Assembly: GCA_964650525.1 (NCBI GenBank)
Contig: CAZYUA010000016.1
Span: 29,994 to 93,993 of the forward strand
Reading direction: 5' to 3'
DNA length: 64,000 nt
DNA from: UBA1413 sp964650525
GTDB taxonomy: Bacteria; Bacteroidota; Bacteroidia; Bacteroidales; Prolixibacteraceae
The translations under genes and the position numbers were made by a program. Under the pieces are notes generated by a model. That model was not told the origin of the DNA. It made no database searches and saw only the letters and a program-made list of their open reading frames with translations. Positions 24,976 to 33,900 of the stretch are shown one piece after another. Within the stretch, counting starts at the first letter, position 1; each line of letters opens with the position of its first letter.

Positions 24976-27732
24976 ATGATGAAATCTACTTTTAAGTTTG
25001 GAAAATTCATCATGGTAGGGTTGTTCGCCATGATATTGGCAGGTTCTGCGTATGCACAACCGAAGGAAGGGGACCTTCCGATCGGTACCCGCACTGATCT
25101 GCTGAAGAGCGCCTCACCGATGAATCTATCGGTTGAAATGTCGTCGGTAACCCATGAAATTACGGATGACAACGAAAACAATGCAGGTGGTGGAGTGGCA
25201 GACGGTGATATGGATGTCTACATGGACAATGATGTATCTTTTCATCCGGTTGAGTTCAATATTTTTATTGATGAAACCTCTCTTATTGGCTATACAGTTC
25301 AGCTTCAGATCTATGCTTATGATGTTGACCGCAATGTCCGGTTTCTGTTTTGGAATGTTGGGGAGTACGACGATGTTTACTTCAATGGCACGTACCTGGG
25401 CCGTTTGAATGGAAGCGATAATGCATGGTCTCTCACCACTTTCAACGTTGATCCTTCGCTGGTAAATCTCAACAATGCGAAGAACACCGTCCAGATTGTC
25501 ATCAACACGAATGGATCGGCTATGTCTGAATGGGCTACCAGTATTGACTACGGCAGGCTGGTGCTTACCCCTCCCCAGAATCCTCTGGCGCTGACCTGTC
25601 CGGGAGAACTGACGGTAGCCAACGACGAGGGACTTTGCAGTGCCGTGGTGGAATACGATGATCCCGTACCTTCCGGAGGTACGCCGCCCTACACCCTGGC
25701 CTTGCTTAGTGGTCAGGCCAGCGGAACCACCTTCGCGGAAGGAACCACGAGTAATAACTGGCAGGTCACCGATGGTACAGGCGCAACGGCCACCTGCAGC
25801 TTTGATGTAATCGTGGAAGATAAAGAGGGGCCCACCTTTACATGCCCGGGCAATAAAACCTACAACCTGGATGCGAATTGCCAGATTACCATTCCCGCTG
25901 CCTTGCTTAACAGCATCACAAATGAAGCTGACAATTGCGGCGGTGCGGTAACCATGGCTATGGACCCCCCTGCAGGGACCAAATTGTCCATGGCTCACGG
26001 CGAAACTACCACGGTCACCTTTACGGCCACCGATTCAGAAGGCAACACCACAACCTGTTCGATTACGGTAACAGCCAGGGACAGAAGGCCCCCGGTGATT
26101 ACCTGTCCGGGTGACATGACCGCAGAAAACGATCCGGGTGAATGCTCCGCTGTGGTTGAATTCGACCTTCCTACCGTTACGGATAACTGCTTGAAGGCGG
26201 GAGTTGCCTCGAATGAGGACCAGCCCTGGACTAATAATGGTCAGAGAGGGATTATGTTTGACATTGAGAACCACTCTGCCCAACCTCTTGTTGTCAAAAG
26301 CATCCGGACTGCTCATTATGGAAATGCAGAGACGTATTTTGACGTGATGGTCATGGATAATCCGGGTTCTTATGTTCCCAATTATTTTGACGCTTCTCAA
26401 TGGTCAGTGAATACAACCATTCCGGTTCCTGCGGTCTCCGGACTCAGTTTTATCGACATTGAGCTTACCACTCCCCTCACCCTTACCCCGGGCGAGGTAA
26501 GAGGGGTCTACATAACAGCTCCACTTGGCTATCCGGCCGGTCCGGTAGCTTATGAACGCGCGGGTTATACCGGGCCGAATCCTTTTTCCGATCCTGCAGG
26601 CCTCCTGTTTGTAAGAGGTGGCATCGGATTTTCAGGATATTTCAGTCCTGACATATTTGGTGAACCTGGAAACGCCACTTCCTTTTCAACCCTTTACGGC
26701 AATGTGGTATTTGACAGCCATAATGTTACATTAGAGCAGATTGGAGGTCTGGAGTCCGGTTCAGAATTTCCGGTCGGGCAAACGGTTAACACCTTCAAAG
26801 CGACCGATGCCGGGGGAAATACAGCCACCTGCAGTTTTACGGTTACCGTGATCGATGCGGAGGATCCCTGGATTGAGCCGACCGACGACCAGGCCTACAC
26901 CACCAGTGAGGATGACCTGGGCCTCTATGATTGCGCTTACACAGGAACCGTTCCTCTGGCTGATTTCGGAGATAACTGCTCGGCCGTACTGACCTGGACC
27001 ATTACCAAACCTGACCTGTCTACGGTTTCGGGTACAGGACAGATTGGTGAGTTTGTCTATCCCAAGGGGGTAAACACGGTCGATTATGTCGTAACCGATC
27101 CTCCGGGTCACACGGCTACCGATCAGTTTACCGTAACAGTCGCCGATGATGAGTCTCCGAAGATCGGGGCCTGCGGTGCGACTTACATTGTAACGCTGAA
27201 GTTAACGACCCTGGCCAGCGGACACCAGGTGTGGAGAGGCACTCTGCCGCAGGCCAAGATCAAAAATACCATCACCGACAACTGCGACAATGTGGCCGAC
27301 GGAAGCATCACGGTGACCTTCTCGCAGACCATTTTCACCAACCAGGACTGGGGTACCAACACCGAGTGGGTGAAGGCTGTCGATTCGAGCGGGAATCCGA
27401 CGCAATGTAATATTACCGTGATTGTCCGCTACCCGCTGAAGAGCGGCGAAGCCGATCTTCTGGCTGGCGTGGATGGCACCGTCTACCAGCCGCTGGATGT
27501 GACCTTCTATCCCAACCCGACGCAGGGAGATGTGAAAGCCAAAATCACCTACCTGAACAATCCTCAGGTCACGGCCGTGGTGTACAATATGGCCGGGGCG
27601 GTGGTGTTCCAGAGGCAGTATATCACCGATGGTCTCATCGACATCGACCTGAAGGGCCAGGTACCGGGTATGTATCTGCTGAGGCTGATTGCCGACAACA
27701 ACGAATTCATGGGCAAGATCATCAAACAATAG
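24976..27732 (+). CDS. T9SS-secreted HYR-domain surface protein
   Basis: 918 residues. Signal peptide MMKSTFKFGKFIMVGLFAMI..., a beta domain (to about residue 200), then HYR/Ig-like repeats beginning at TCPGELTV (about 206), FTCPGNKTY (about 286) and ITCPGDMTA (about 374). The third repeat is interrupted at about residues 405-587 by an unrelated beta-rich insert and resumes at GQTVNTFKATDAGGNTATC. A fourth HYR-like unit (about 630-720) and a further beta unit precede a type IX sorting domain (FYPNPTQGDV ... MGKIIKQ). Expected on the outside of the cell, in adhesion or matrix; no catalytic motif was seen. A strong terminator follows. Confidence 0.88.
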   Translation: MMKSTFKFGKFIMVGLFAMILAGSAYAQPKEGDLPIGTRTDLLKSASPMNLSVEMSSVTHEITDDNENNAGGGVADGDMDVYMDNDVSFHPVEFNIFIDETSLIGYTVQLQIYAYDVDRNVRFLFWNVGEYDDVYFNGTYLGRLNGSDNAWSLTTFNVDPSLVNLNNAKNTVQIVINTNGSAMSEWATSIDYGRLVLTPPQNPLALTCPGELTVANDEGLCSAVVEYDDPVPSGGTPPYTLALLSGQASGTTFAEGTTSNNWQVTDGTGATATCSFDVIVEDKEGPTFTCPGNKTYNLDANCQITIPAALLNSITNEADNCGGAVTMAMDPPAGTKLSMAHGETTTVTFTATDSEGNTTTCSITVTARDRRPPVITCPGDMTAENDPGECSAVVEFDLPTVTDNCLKAGVASNEDQPWTNNGQRGIMFDIENHSAQPLVVKSIRTAHYGNAETYFDVMVMDNPGSYVPNYFDASQWSVNTTIPVPAVSGLSFIDIELTTPLTLTPGEVRGVYITAPLGYPAGPVAYERAGYTGPNPFSDPAGLLFVRGGIGFSGYFSPDIFGEPGNATSFSTLYGNVVFDSHNVTLEQIGGLESGSEFPVGQTVNTFKATDAGGNTATCSFTVTVIDAEDPWIEPTDDQAYTTSEDDLGLYDCAYTGTVPLADFGDNCSAVLTWTITKPDLSTVSGTGQIGEFVYPKGVNTVDYVVTDPPGHTATDQFTVTVADDESPKIGACGATYIVTLKLTTLASGHQVWRGTLPQAKIKNTITDNCDNVADGSITVTFSQTIFTNQDWGTNTEWVKAVDSSGNPTQCNITVIVRYPLKSGEADLLAGVDGTVYQPLDVTFYPNPTQGDVKAKITYLNNPQVTAVVYNMAGAVVFQRQYITDGLIDIDLKGQVPGMYLLRLIADNNEFMGKIIKQ

Positions 27733-27752
27733 GATTCTTTGCCTGATAGCGG

Positions 27753-27791
27753 GAGGTTCCGGTTTCATCAGAGGCCGGAACCTCTTTTTTT
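27753..27791 (+). terminator. Rho-independent terminator of the HYR-domain gene
   Basis: Perfect 10-bp stem GAGGTTCCGG / CCGGAACCTC with a 12-base loop, followed by seven T. It starts 20 bases after the stop codon. Confidence 0.92.
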
Positions 27792-27821
27792 CGGGGAGAC
27801 AGTAACCCTGGTCCTATGCTA

Positions 27822-27905
27822 CAACAAAAAAAGAAGTTGCCGGCGGCAACTTCTTTTTTTAACCTAACCAAACCTTTCTATGAAAAAATTTTGCTCTTGC
27901 TTACT
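27822..27905 (-). ncRNA. Candidate small RNA ending in a strong hairpin
   Basis: On the minus strand a TAATTTTG box (27918-27911, TAnnTTTG) is followed by about 45 unstructured bases, then a perfect 16-bp hairpin whose minus-strand 3' arm ends in seven T (27860-27826). This is the layout of a short independent transcript of about 80 bases. It contains no gene: the plus strand has only a 21-codon frame. No TTTG lies at the -33 distance. The alternative is that the hairpin is just a second, bidirectional terminator. Confidence 0.4.
27826..27860. terminator. Bidirectional hairpin terminator
   Basis: A7-GAAGTTGCC, loop GGC, then GGCAACTTC-T7: a perfectly symmetric 16-bp stem that can end transcription on either strand. 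It may back up the terminator at 27753 or end the minus-strand candidate RNA. Confidence 0.8.
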
Positions 27906-28011
27906 CTTTACAAAATTACGACCTATTTTAGTTAAGGACTGGTAATCAAAGTTAAAGATTGTTAAGGAAATCTTTTTTCCTTTCCAGGTCAGGCATGCAG
28001 GTGAACCCTTG

Positions 28012-28031
28012 CCGGCAATGGAAATTGCCGG
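28012..28031 (+). promoter_or_regulatory. Hairpin in the ppdK upstream region
   Basis: CCGGCAAT and ATTGCCGG form a perfect 8-bp stem closed by GGAA, a stable tetraloop. No T-run follows. It lies 108 bases before the ppdK start. A near-consensus TACTTTAG at 28083-28090 suggests initiation downstream of it, in which case the hairpin would be outside the mRNA. Role unknown. Confidence 0.35.
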
Positions 28032-28138
28032 GTGGAAGGTGATTTCGTCCCGGGAAGAGCCGGTATAGAATAAAAAAAATAGTACTTTAGCCCCCCGGTT
28101 TTTGAATCAATACAAACATTAATAAAAACAGCAGATTT

Positions 28139-30850
28139 ATGACAAAGTATGTGTATACCTTCGGCGCGGGGAAGGCCGAGGGGAAAGCCAACATGAAAGA
28201 GTTGCTGGGTGGCAAGGGCGCCAACCTGGCAGAGATGAACCTTATCGGTGTGCCGGTGCCTCCGGGATTCACGATTACCACCGAGGTGTGTACCCTTTAC
28301 AACGAGCAGGGACGTGAGGCAGCCTTCGGGCTTATCCGGAAAGAGGTGGAAGCTGCCGTGTCGATGATAGAGAAGCTTACCGGTACGGTTTGGGGCAACA
28401 AGGAGAATCCCTGCCTGGTGTCGGTGCGGTCGGGGGCCAGGGCTTCGATGCCCGGGATGATGGACACGGTGCTGAACCTGGGGCTTAACGATGATGCGGT
28501 GGAAGGCATTGCCCGGAAATCGGGAAACGAACGGTTTGCCTGGGACTCCTACCGCCGGTTTGTGCAGATGTACGGCGATGTGGTCCTGGATATGAAACCC
28601 CACAGCAAGGAGGCCATCGATCCGTTTGAGGAGATCATCGAAGGGCTGAAGGCCGAACGGGGAATTCACCTGGATACCGAGTTCATCACCAGTGACCTGA
28701 AGGAGCTGGTGAGGCGGTTTAAGGCTGCCGTGTACAGTGTCACAGGCCGGACTTTTCCCACCGATCCCTGGGAGCAGCTATGGGGTGCCATTGCCGCCGT
28801 TTTCAACAGCTGGAACAACGACAGAGCCATTTTTTACCGCCGGCTGAACCAGATTCCCGACGAATGGGGTACGGCTGTCAATGTGCAGGCTATGGTTTTC
28901 GGCAATATGGGCCAGAGTTCTGCTACAGGGGTGGCTTTCACCCGCGATGCCGGCACCGGTGAAAACCTGTTCAACGGAGAGTACCTGATCAATGCCCAGG
29001 GCGAAGATGTGGTGGCGGGGATCCGGACACCGCAGCAGATCACCCTGACGGGATCACTGCGCTGGGCCGAGCTGGCAGGTGTTACCGAAGAGGTGCGCAA
29101 ATCGCAATATCCTTCCCTGGAAGAAGCCATGCCTGAGATTTACCGGCAGCTGTTTGAAACCCAGCAGAAACTGGAAAACCACAACCGCGACATGCAAGAC
29201 CTGGAATTCACCATCCAGGAGGGAAAGCTCTGGCTGCTGCAAACCCGGAACGGCAAACGTACCGGCGCGGCCATGGTGAAGATCGCCGTTGATATGTTGA
29301 GTGAAGGAAAGATCGACGAAAAGACCGCCTTGCTGCGTATAGAACCCAACAAGCTGGACGAGTTGTTGCATCCCGTTTTCGACGATGCGGAGCTTAAGAA
29401 AATCAAATCCCTGGCTAAAGGATTGCCGGCCTCACCGGGAGCTGCCACTGGCCAGATCGTATTTTTCGCCGACGAGGCGGTCAACTATCCCAAGTCGATT
29501 CTTGTCAGGATCGAAACTTCACCTGAAGACCTGGAAGGGATGCACATCGCCCAGGGTATCCTGACGGCCCGCGGAGGGATGACCTCGCATGCGGCTGTGG
29601 TAGCCCGCGGTATGGGGAAATGCTGTGTTTCAGGTGCCGGGGCTATCAATATAAACTACAAAACCCGCACGATGACCATTGGCGGCAAGGTGTTCCACGA
29701 AGGGGACTGGATTTCGCTGAATGGTACCCGGGGTGAGATCTACGAAGGAAAGGTCAAAACCATGAATCCGGGTATGAGCGGGGATTTTGGCAAGATCATG
29801 GATCTGGCGGAAAAGCATACGCGGATGAGTGTGCGTACCAATGCGGACACCCCCCACGATGCTCAGGTAGCCCGTGGCTTTGGCGCAAAGGGAATAGGCC
29901 TCACACGCACTGAGCATATGTTTTTCGAAGGGGAAAGGATCAAGGCCATGCGCGAGATGATCCTCGCCAGCGATGTGGAATCGCGCCGCAAGGCCCTGGC
30001 CAAGCTGCTGCCTTACCAGCGGTCCGATTTTGAGGGAATCCTCGAGGCTATGGAAGGCTATGGGGTGACCATCCGCCTTCTGGACCCGCCGCTGCACGAA
30101 TTTGTTCCCCACGAAGAACCGCAGCAGATAGAGCTGGCCGAGGATTTGGGAATCACCCTGGAGGAGATCAGACACAAGGTGGATTCGCTCCACGAATTCA
30201 ACCCGATGCTGGGTCACCGCGGATGCCGTCTGGGCATCACCTACCCGGAGATCACCGAGATGCAGGCCCGTGCTATCCTGGAAGCGGCCGTAAACCTCAA
30301 AATGAAGGGGGTCTCGGTACTGCCCGAAATCATGGTTCCCCTGATCGGTACGGTCAAGGAACTCGAAAACCAGGTAAAAATCATCAAGGAGACCGCTGAG
30401 ATGGTATTTGCCGAGAAGGGTACCCGGGTCGAATTTTTAACCGGCACCATGATCGAAGTACCTCGGGCAGCCCTTACTGCCGACAAGGTGGCCCACGTGG
30501 CCGAATTCTTCTCCTTCGGCACCAACGACCTGACGCAGATGACCTTTGGCTACTCACGCGACGATGCCGGGAAGTTTCTTCCTATCTATGTGGATGCCGG
30601 GATCCTGAAGAACGATCCGTTCCAGGTTCTCGACCAGGAGGGGGTGGGACAACTGATCCACATGGGGGTTGTCAAAGGCCGCACCGCCCGCCCGAAGCTG
30701 AAAGTGGGGATCTGCGGTGAACACGGGGGCGAGCCCTCATCCGTGGAGTTCTGCGACAGCGTAGGCATGGATTATGTGAGCTGCTCTCCCTACCGGGTGC
30801 CCATTGCCCGGGTGGCTGCAGCACAGGCTAACATCAAAGCCAACCGATAA
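28139..30850 (+). CDS. ppdK: Pyruvate, phosphate dikinase
   Basis: 903 residues. It interconverts pyruvate, ATP and Pi with phosphoenolpyruvate, AMP and PPi, serving gluconeogenesis or PPi-linked glycolysis. Domains in order: ATP-grasp nucleotide-binding (KGANLAEMN, SVRSGARASMPGMMDT), the phospho-His swivel domain (GGMTSHAAVVARGMGKCC), and the PEP-binding barrel (LTRTEHMFF, GHRGCRLGITYPEI, NDLTQMTFGYSRDD, ICGEHGGEPSSVEFC). Length is normal (about 880-910) and all motifs are intact. Own transcript, closed by the hairpin at 30863-30905. Confidence 0.97.
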   Translation: MTKYVYTFGAGKAEGKANMKELLGGKGANLAEMNLIGVPVPPGFTITTEVCTLYNEQGREAAFGLIRKEVEAAVSMIEKLTGTVWGNKENPCLVSVRSGARASMPGMMDTVLNLGLNDDAVEGIARKSGNERFAWDSYRRFVQMYGDVVLDMKPHSKEAIDPFEEIIEGLKAERGIHLDTEFITSDLKELVRRFKAAVYSVTGRTFPTDPWEQLWGAIAAVFNSWNNDRAIFYRRLNQIPDEWGTAVNVQAMVFGNMGQSSATGVAFTRDAGTGENLFNGEYLINAQGEDVVAGIRTPQQITLTGSLRWAELAGVTEEVRKSQYPSLEEAMPEIYRQLFETQQKLENHNRDMQDLEFTIQEGKLWLLQTRNGKRTGAAMVKIAVDMLSEGKIDEKTALLRIEPNKLDELLHPVFDDAELKKIKSLAKGLPASPGAATGQIVFFADEAVNYPKSILVRIETSPEDLEGMHIAQGILTARGGMTSHAAVVARGMGKCCVSGAGAININYKTRTMTIGGKVFHEGDWISLNGTRGEIYEGKVKTMNPGMSGDFGKIMDLAEKHTRMSVRTNADTPHDAQVARGFGAKGIGLTRTEHMFFEGERIKAMREMILASDVESRRKALAKLLPYQRSDFEGILEAMEGYGVTIRLLDPPLHEFVPHEEPQQIELAEDLGITLEEIRHKVDSLHEFNPMLGHRGCRLGITYPEITEMQARAILEAAVNLKMKGVSVLPEIMVPLIGTVKELENQVKIIKETAEMVFAEKGTRVEFLTGTMIEVPRAALTADKVAHVAEFFSFGTNDLTQMTFGYSRDDAGKFLPIYVDAGILKNDPFQVLDQEGVGQLIHMGVVKGRTARPKLKVGICGEHGGEPSSVEFCDSVGMDYVSCSPYRVPIARVAAAQANIKANR

Positions 30851-30862
30851 GAACAAAAACCT

Positions 30863-30905
30863 AAAAAAGCCACCCGGGCAGTATTCTGACCCGGGTGGCT
30901 TTTTT
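30863..30905. terminator. Terminator between ppdK and tamB
   Basis: Perfect 16-bp stem: A6-GCCACCCGGG and CCCGGGTGGC-T6 around an 11-base loop. A-run and T-run flank it symmetrically, so it can serve ppdK and, from the other side, the convergent tamB. Confidence 0.93.
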
Positions 30906-30958
30906 AGTGCCAGATTGTAAAGTGCAGTTAGCAATTTCGGGTAACCCCGGACGGTTGA

Positions 30959-33900
30959 TCAGGGTGTCGCAGCCGGTTCCGCCCGCTTACCGGGCTTGCG
31001 GAACAGCGTCAGGAACTTCTGCCAAAACTCCCGGGTGGTATCGAAATTCTCCTTGTAACTGAGCCCCAGACCCTGGGTGTAGGGAGCCGTTTCGTAGATC
31101 AGGTTGTTGTTCGACCGGTTATAGGCTTTCAGCTGGAGCTTACCGCTGGGGGTGAGCTTCACGTTAATTTCGAAATCACCCACCAGTTCGCTGTTGTTCA
31201 TACTGGTGGGATTGGTATTGTTGGCGATGTTCCCGTTGATGGTCACCCGGTCGTTAAAAATCTGGGTGCTCAGTGCCAGTTCGATTTCATCGCCTGTAAT
31301 CTGGTTCCCCGGGCGGTAGTTGAAGCCCACATCCACATCTTTGTTGATCCGGGAGAGCCAGTTGCTGAGCTGGTTAGAGAAGAGGTCACTGGCCGTGCTC
31401 CCGATCAGGGAGCCGGTGGTGGGCTCATAGTTTCCCCGGATATATTCAGGGGTGTAGAACCTTCCGAGGACCAGCAGCGACAGCATCTGCCGGTTCAGGT
31501 CCTCCTGGGTGGTGAAGAATTGCTGCATTTCATCGCGGAGCCGGGCTTCCAGGTCGGGAAATACAATGTCGAAACCGATGTCGGGGCTGATGAGGTCTCC
31601 GGTCAGGAGGATCTTGCACTCCACGGGAACCCGCTGGTTAGAACCCGCGTTTTCTGAAGTTCCTGCCATCAGCTCATACAGGGAGGCCTTCAGCTTATAG
31701 ACAGCCTTGAGGTCGATGACCGCATTATAGGGGTCGCCCGACCAGGTTACCGAACCCCCCGGTTCCACCACGAATCGTTTGTTGATTACATCCTGGACAG
31801 TAAAGAGGTATTCGCCCTGTGTAAGGTCCAGGTTCCCGGAGAGGAAGATGTTTCCGGCCTTATCCATCCGGAAACGGAGGGTTCCTTCGCCCTGGCCGCT
31901 GATGAGGTCGCTGATCTGGGTATTGTAAATCATCTGGACCCTGGCATCCGGGGTCACATGCATCAGAAGGTCCATTTCAAATCCGCTGGAGGGTGGAGTG
32001 CGGGCCACAACGGGTGCGGTTACCCTGCCCGTGTCGGGGGAGACAAAGCGCACAAAATCGTAACGCGTGACCTCGGCATCATCGCTGAGCACAATGGTCC
32101 CCGCAGTTTCCGGCAGCGAGGTTGCCTCCCCTGCCAGTAAAACATCCGATCCATGCCCGGTAATGGTAATATTGCCGGCAGCTACCACCTTCCCGTAAAA
32201 TTGTTCGCTGCTTTTGGCGGTAGTGTTCATGGCCAGGATCTTTCCTGTCGACAGGTGAAGGTCGAAATCCATATTCTGGAAGCTGTCGTGGCGGATGGTG
32301 CCGGTAAAAAGGCCCCGGTTGCCCTGCCGGTCCCTGAAACGGATGTTATCGAAAATAATTTTGTCGCCGGCAAAGTGCACGGAGTCGTTCAGTTCGTAGG
32401 TCACCTGGGTGTATCCGACTGTCAGTCCGGCATCCCGGCAAAAGACGGCACCGTCGAGAAGAATTTTTTCCGGTGTGCCCTGCAGACGGATCTTTCCGCT
32501 GCCGTAGCCGTAAAATCCGGTCAGCACGTCGGTGATAACCGTATTCAGGATTACCAGCGGCTGGTTTTCAAAGTCGAAGGTGAAATCCATATGGGTAGTC
32601 CGCGGGTCCATGGATCCCTTTGCCAGGAGCTCTAATTTGCCGTTTTTTTCGATGGTGAGTTCCCCGTTCATCAGCCTGGTTTCGCTGTCCCAGTGGCTGA
32701 AAAGGCTGACATCGCCGATGCCCTGGTTGCGGAATTCAAGACCGTCGAGCCTGAGGTCGGAGCGGAACAACCGGTCCTTGTATAGATCGGAAAGCGATAT
32801 GCTCCCGTTGAATGTACCTTTCATTTCGTCGCGTAACCCCAGGTAATATGCAGCGGAGGGAAGCCCTATATTTTGCAGATCGATGCGTAGCTGTTCTTCC
32901 GGATTGGTGGAGATCTTTCCGTTGATGGCGATCTTTTGGTTGCCGTTGCTGAACGAAAATCCCTGAATGTTGACTGAGGTTGTGTCGATCCGGAGGGAGG
33001 TCTGCGACAACTGCCAGGCACTATCGGCCAGGATGATGGTGGCGGGATTGACACGGATATCTGTAAATGGTTTTGCCCTTCCCTCCATGCGGGTGAACAG
33101 GAATTCCGATTCAATCTCCCCCTTATAGGTAAGTTTCTTGCGGTTATCCCACCCGATGCGTGTGCCGACGATGTCTCCGCCAGCCGTGGCTTCCAGGCTG
33201 ATGTTGAAAAGGTCGGTTTGATTGGCCAGGTGAGCCCTGTCCAGGGTAATGTCTGAGAATAATTTTCTGTTTTCCGGGGAGAGGCGGAACTCCAGGTTAT
33301 CGAACGCCATATCCTGGTAAGTCAGAGAGGGGATCTTCCCGAACAGTTCCAGCCCGGAGTCTCCTGAATCGATTTTTCCGTGGATGGCAAAAGGCCCAGT
33401 GACTTTCAGATCGGGCAGAAACACGGCTGTCAGCTCGTCCAGGTTCCTGACGTCAAAGCTGAATCCGAATTTATTGGCAGCGATGCTCACCGGGGTCTCA
33501 CCGGCGCCGGGGGCAAAGGCAGGAAGATAAGCGGCCACCACCTGACGGAAGGATTGAGGAAGATAGCCCAGGTGGTATTCTCCCGTAATGGTGCCGTCAA
33601 GATAGTCGGAATACAGATTAATGCGGCTGCTCTCCTCATTCAGGCTGGTGCTTACCGTAAGGCTGGCAAACTCCATCTGTCCGTTCTGGTTTTGGTAGCT
33701 GCCATTGTAGACCTGCACCAGTCCCTCGAAACTGTCGAAACTGCTGCCCGAGAAGTTGGCAGTCATCTCGAAAGAGAGATCGCTTTCTGTTGACCGGGAA
33801 TCCAGCTGCAAGGCCACCAGGTCTGCTTTCTGCAGGTTCAGGATAAAGTCGAATTCCGGGGTTTTCTCATTCAGGTTGAGGACCCCCGAGAAATTCAGTT

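Noticed and set aside
25126..25998. 290-codon minus-strand frame inside the HYR-domain gene
   Set aside because: Antisense shadow of a repeat-rich gene; no signal, motif or spacing support.
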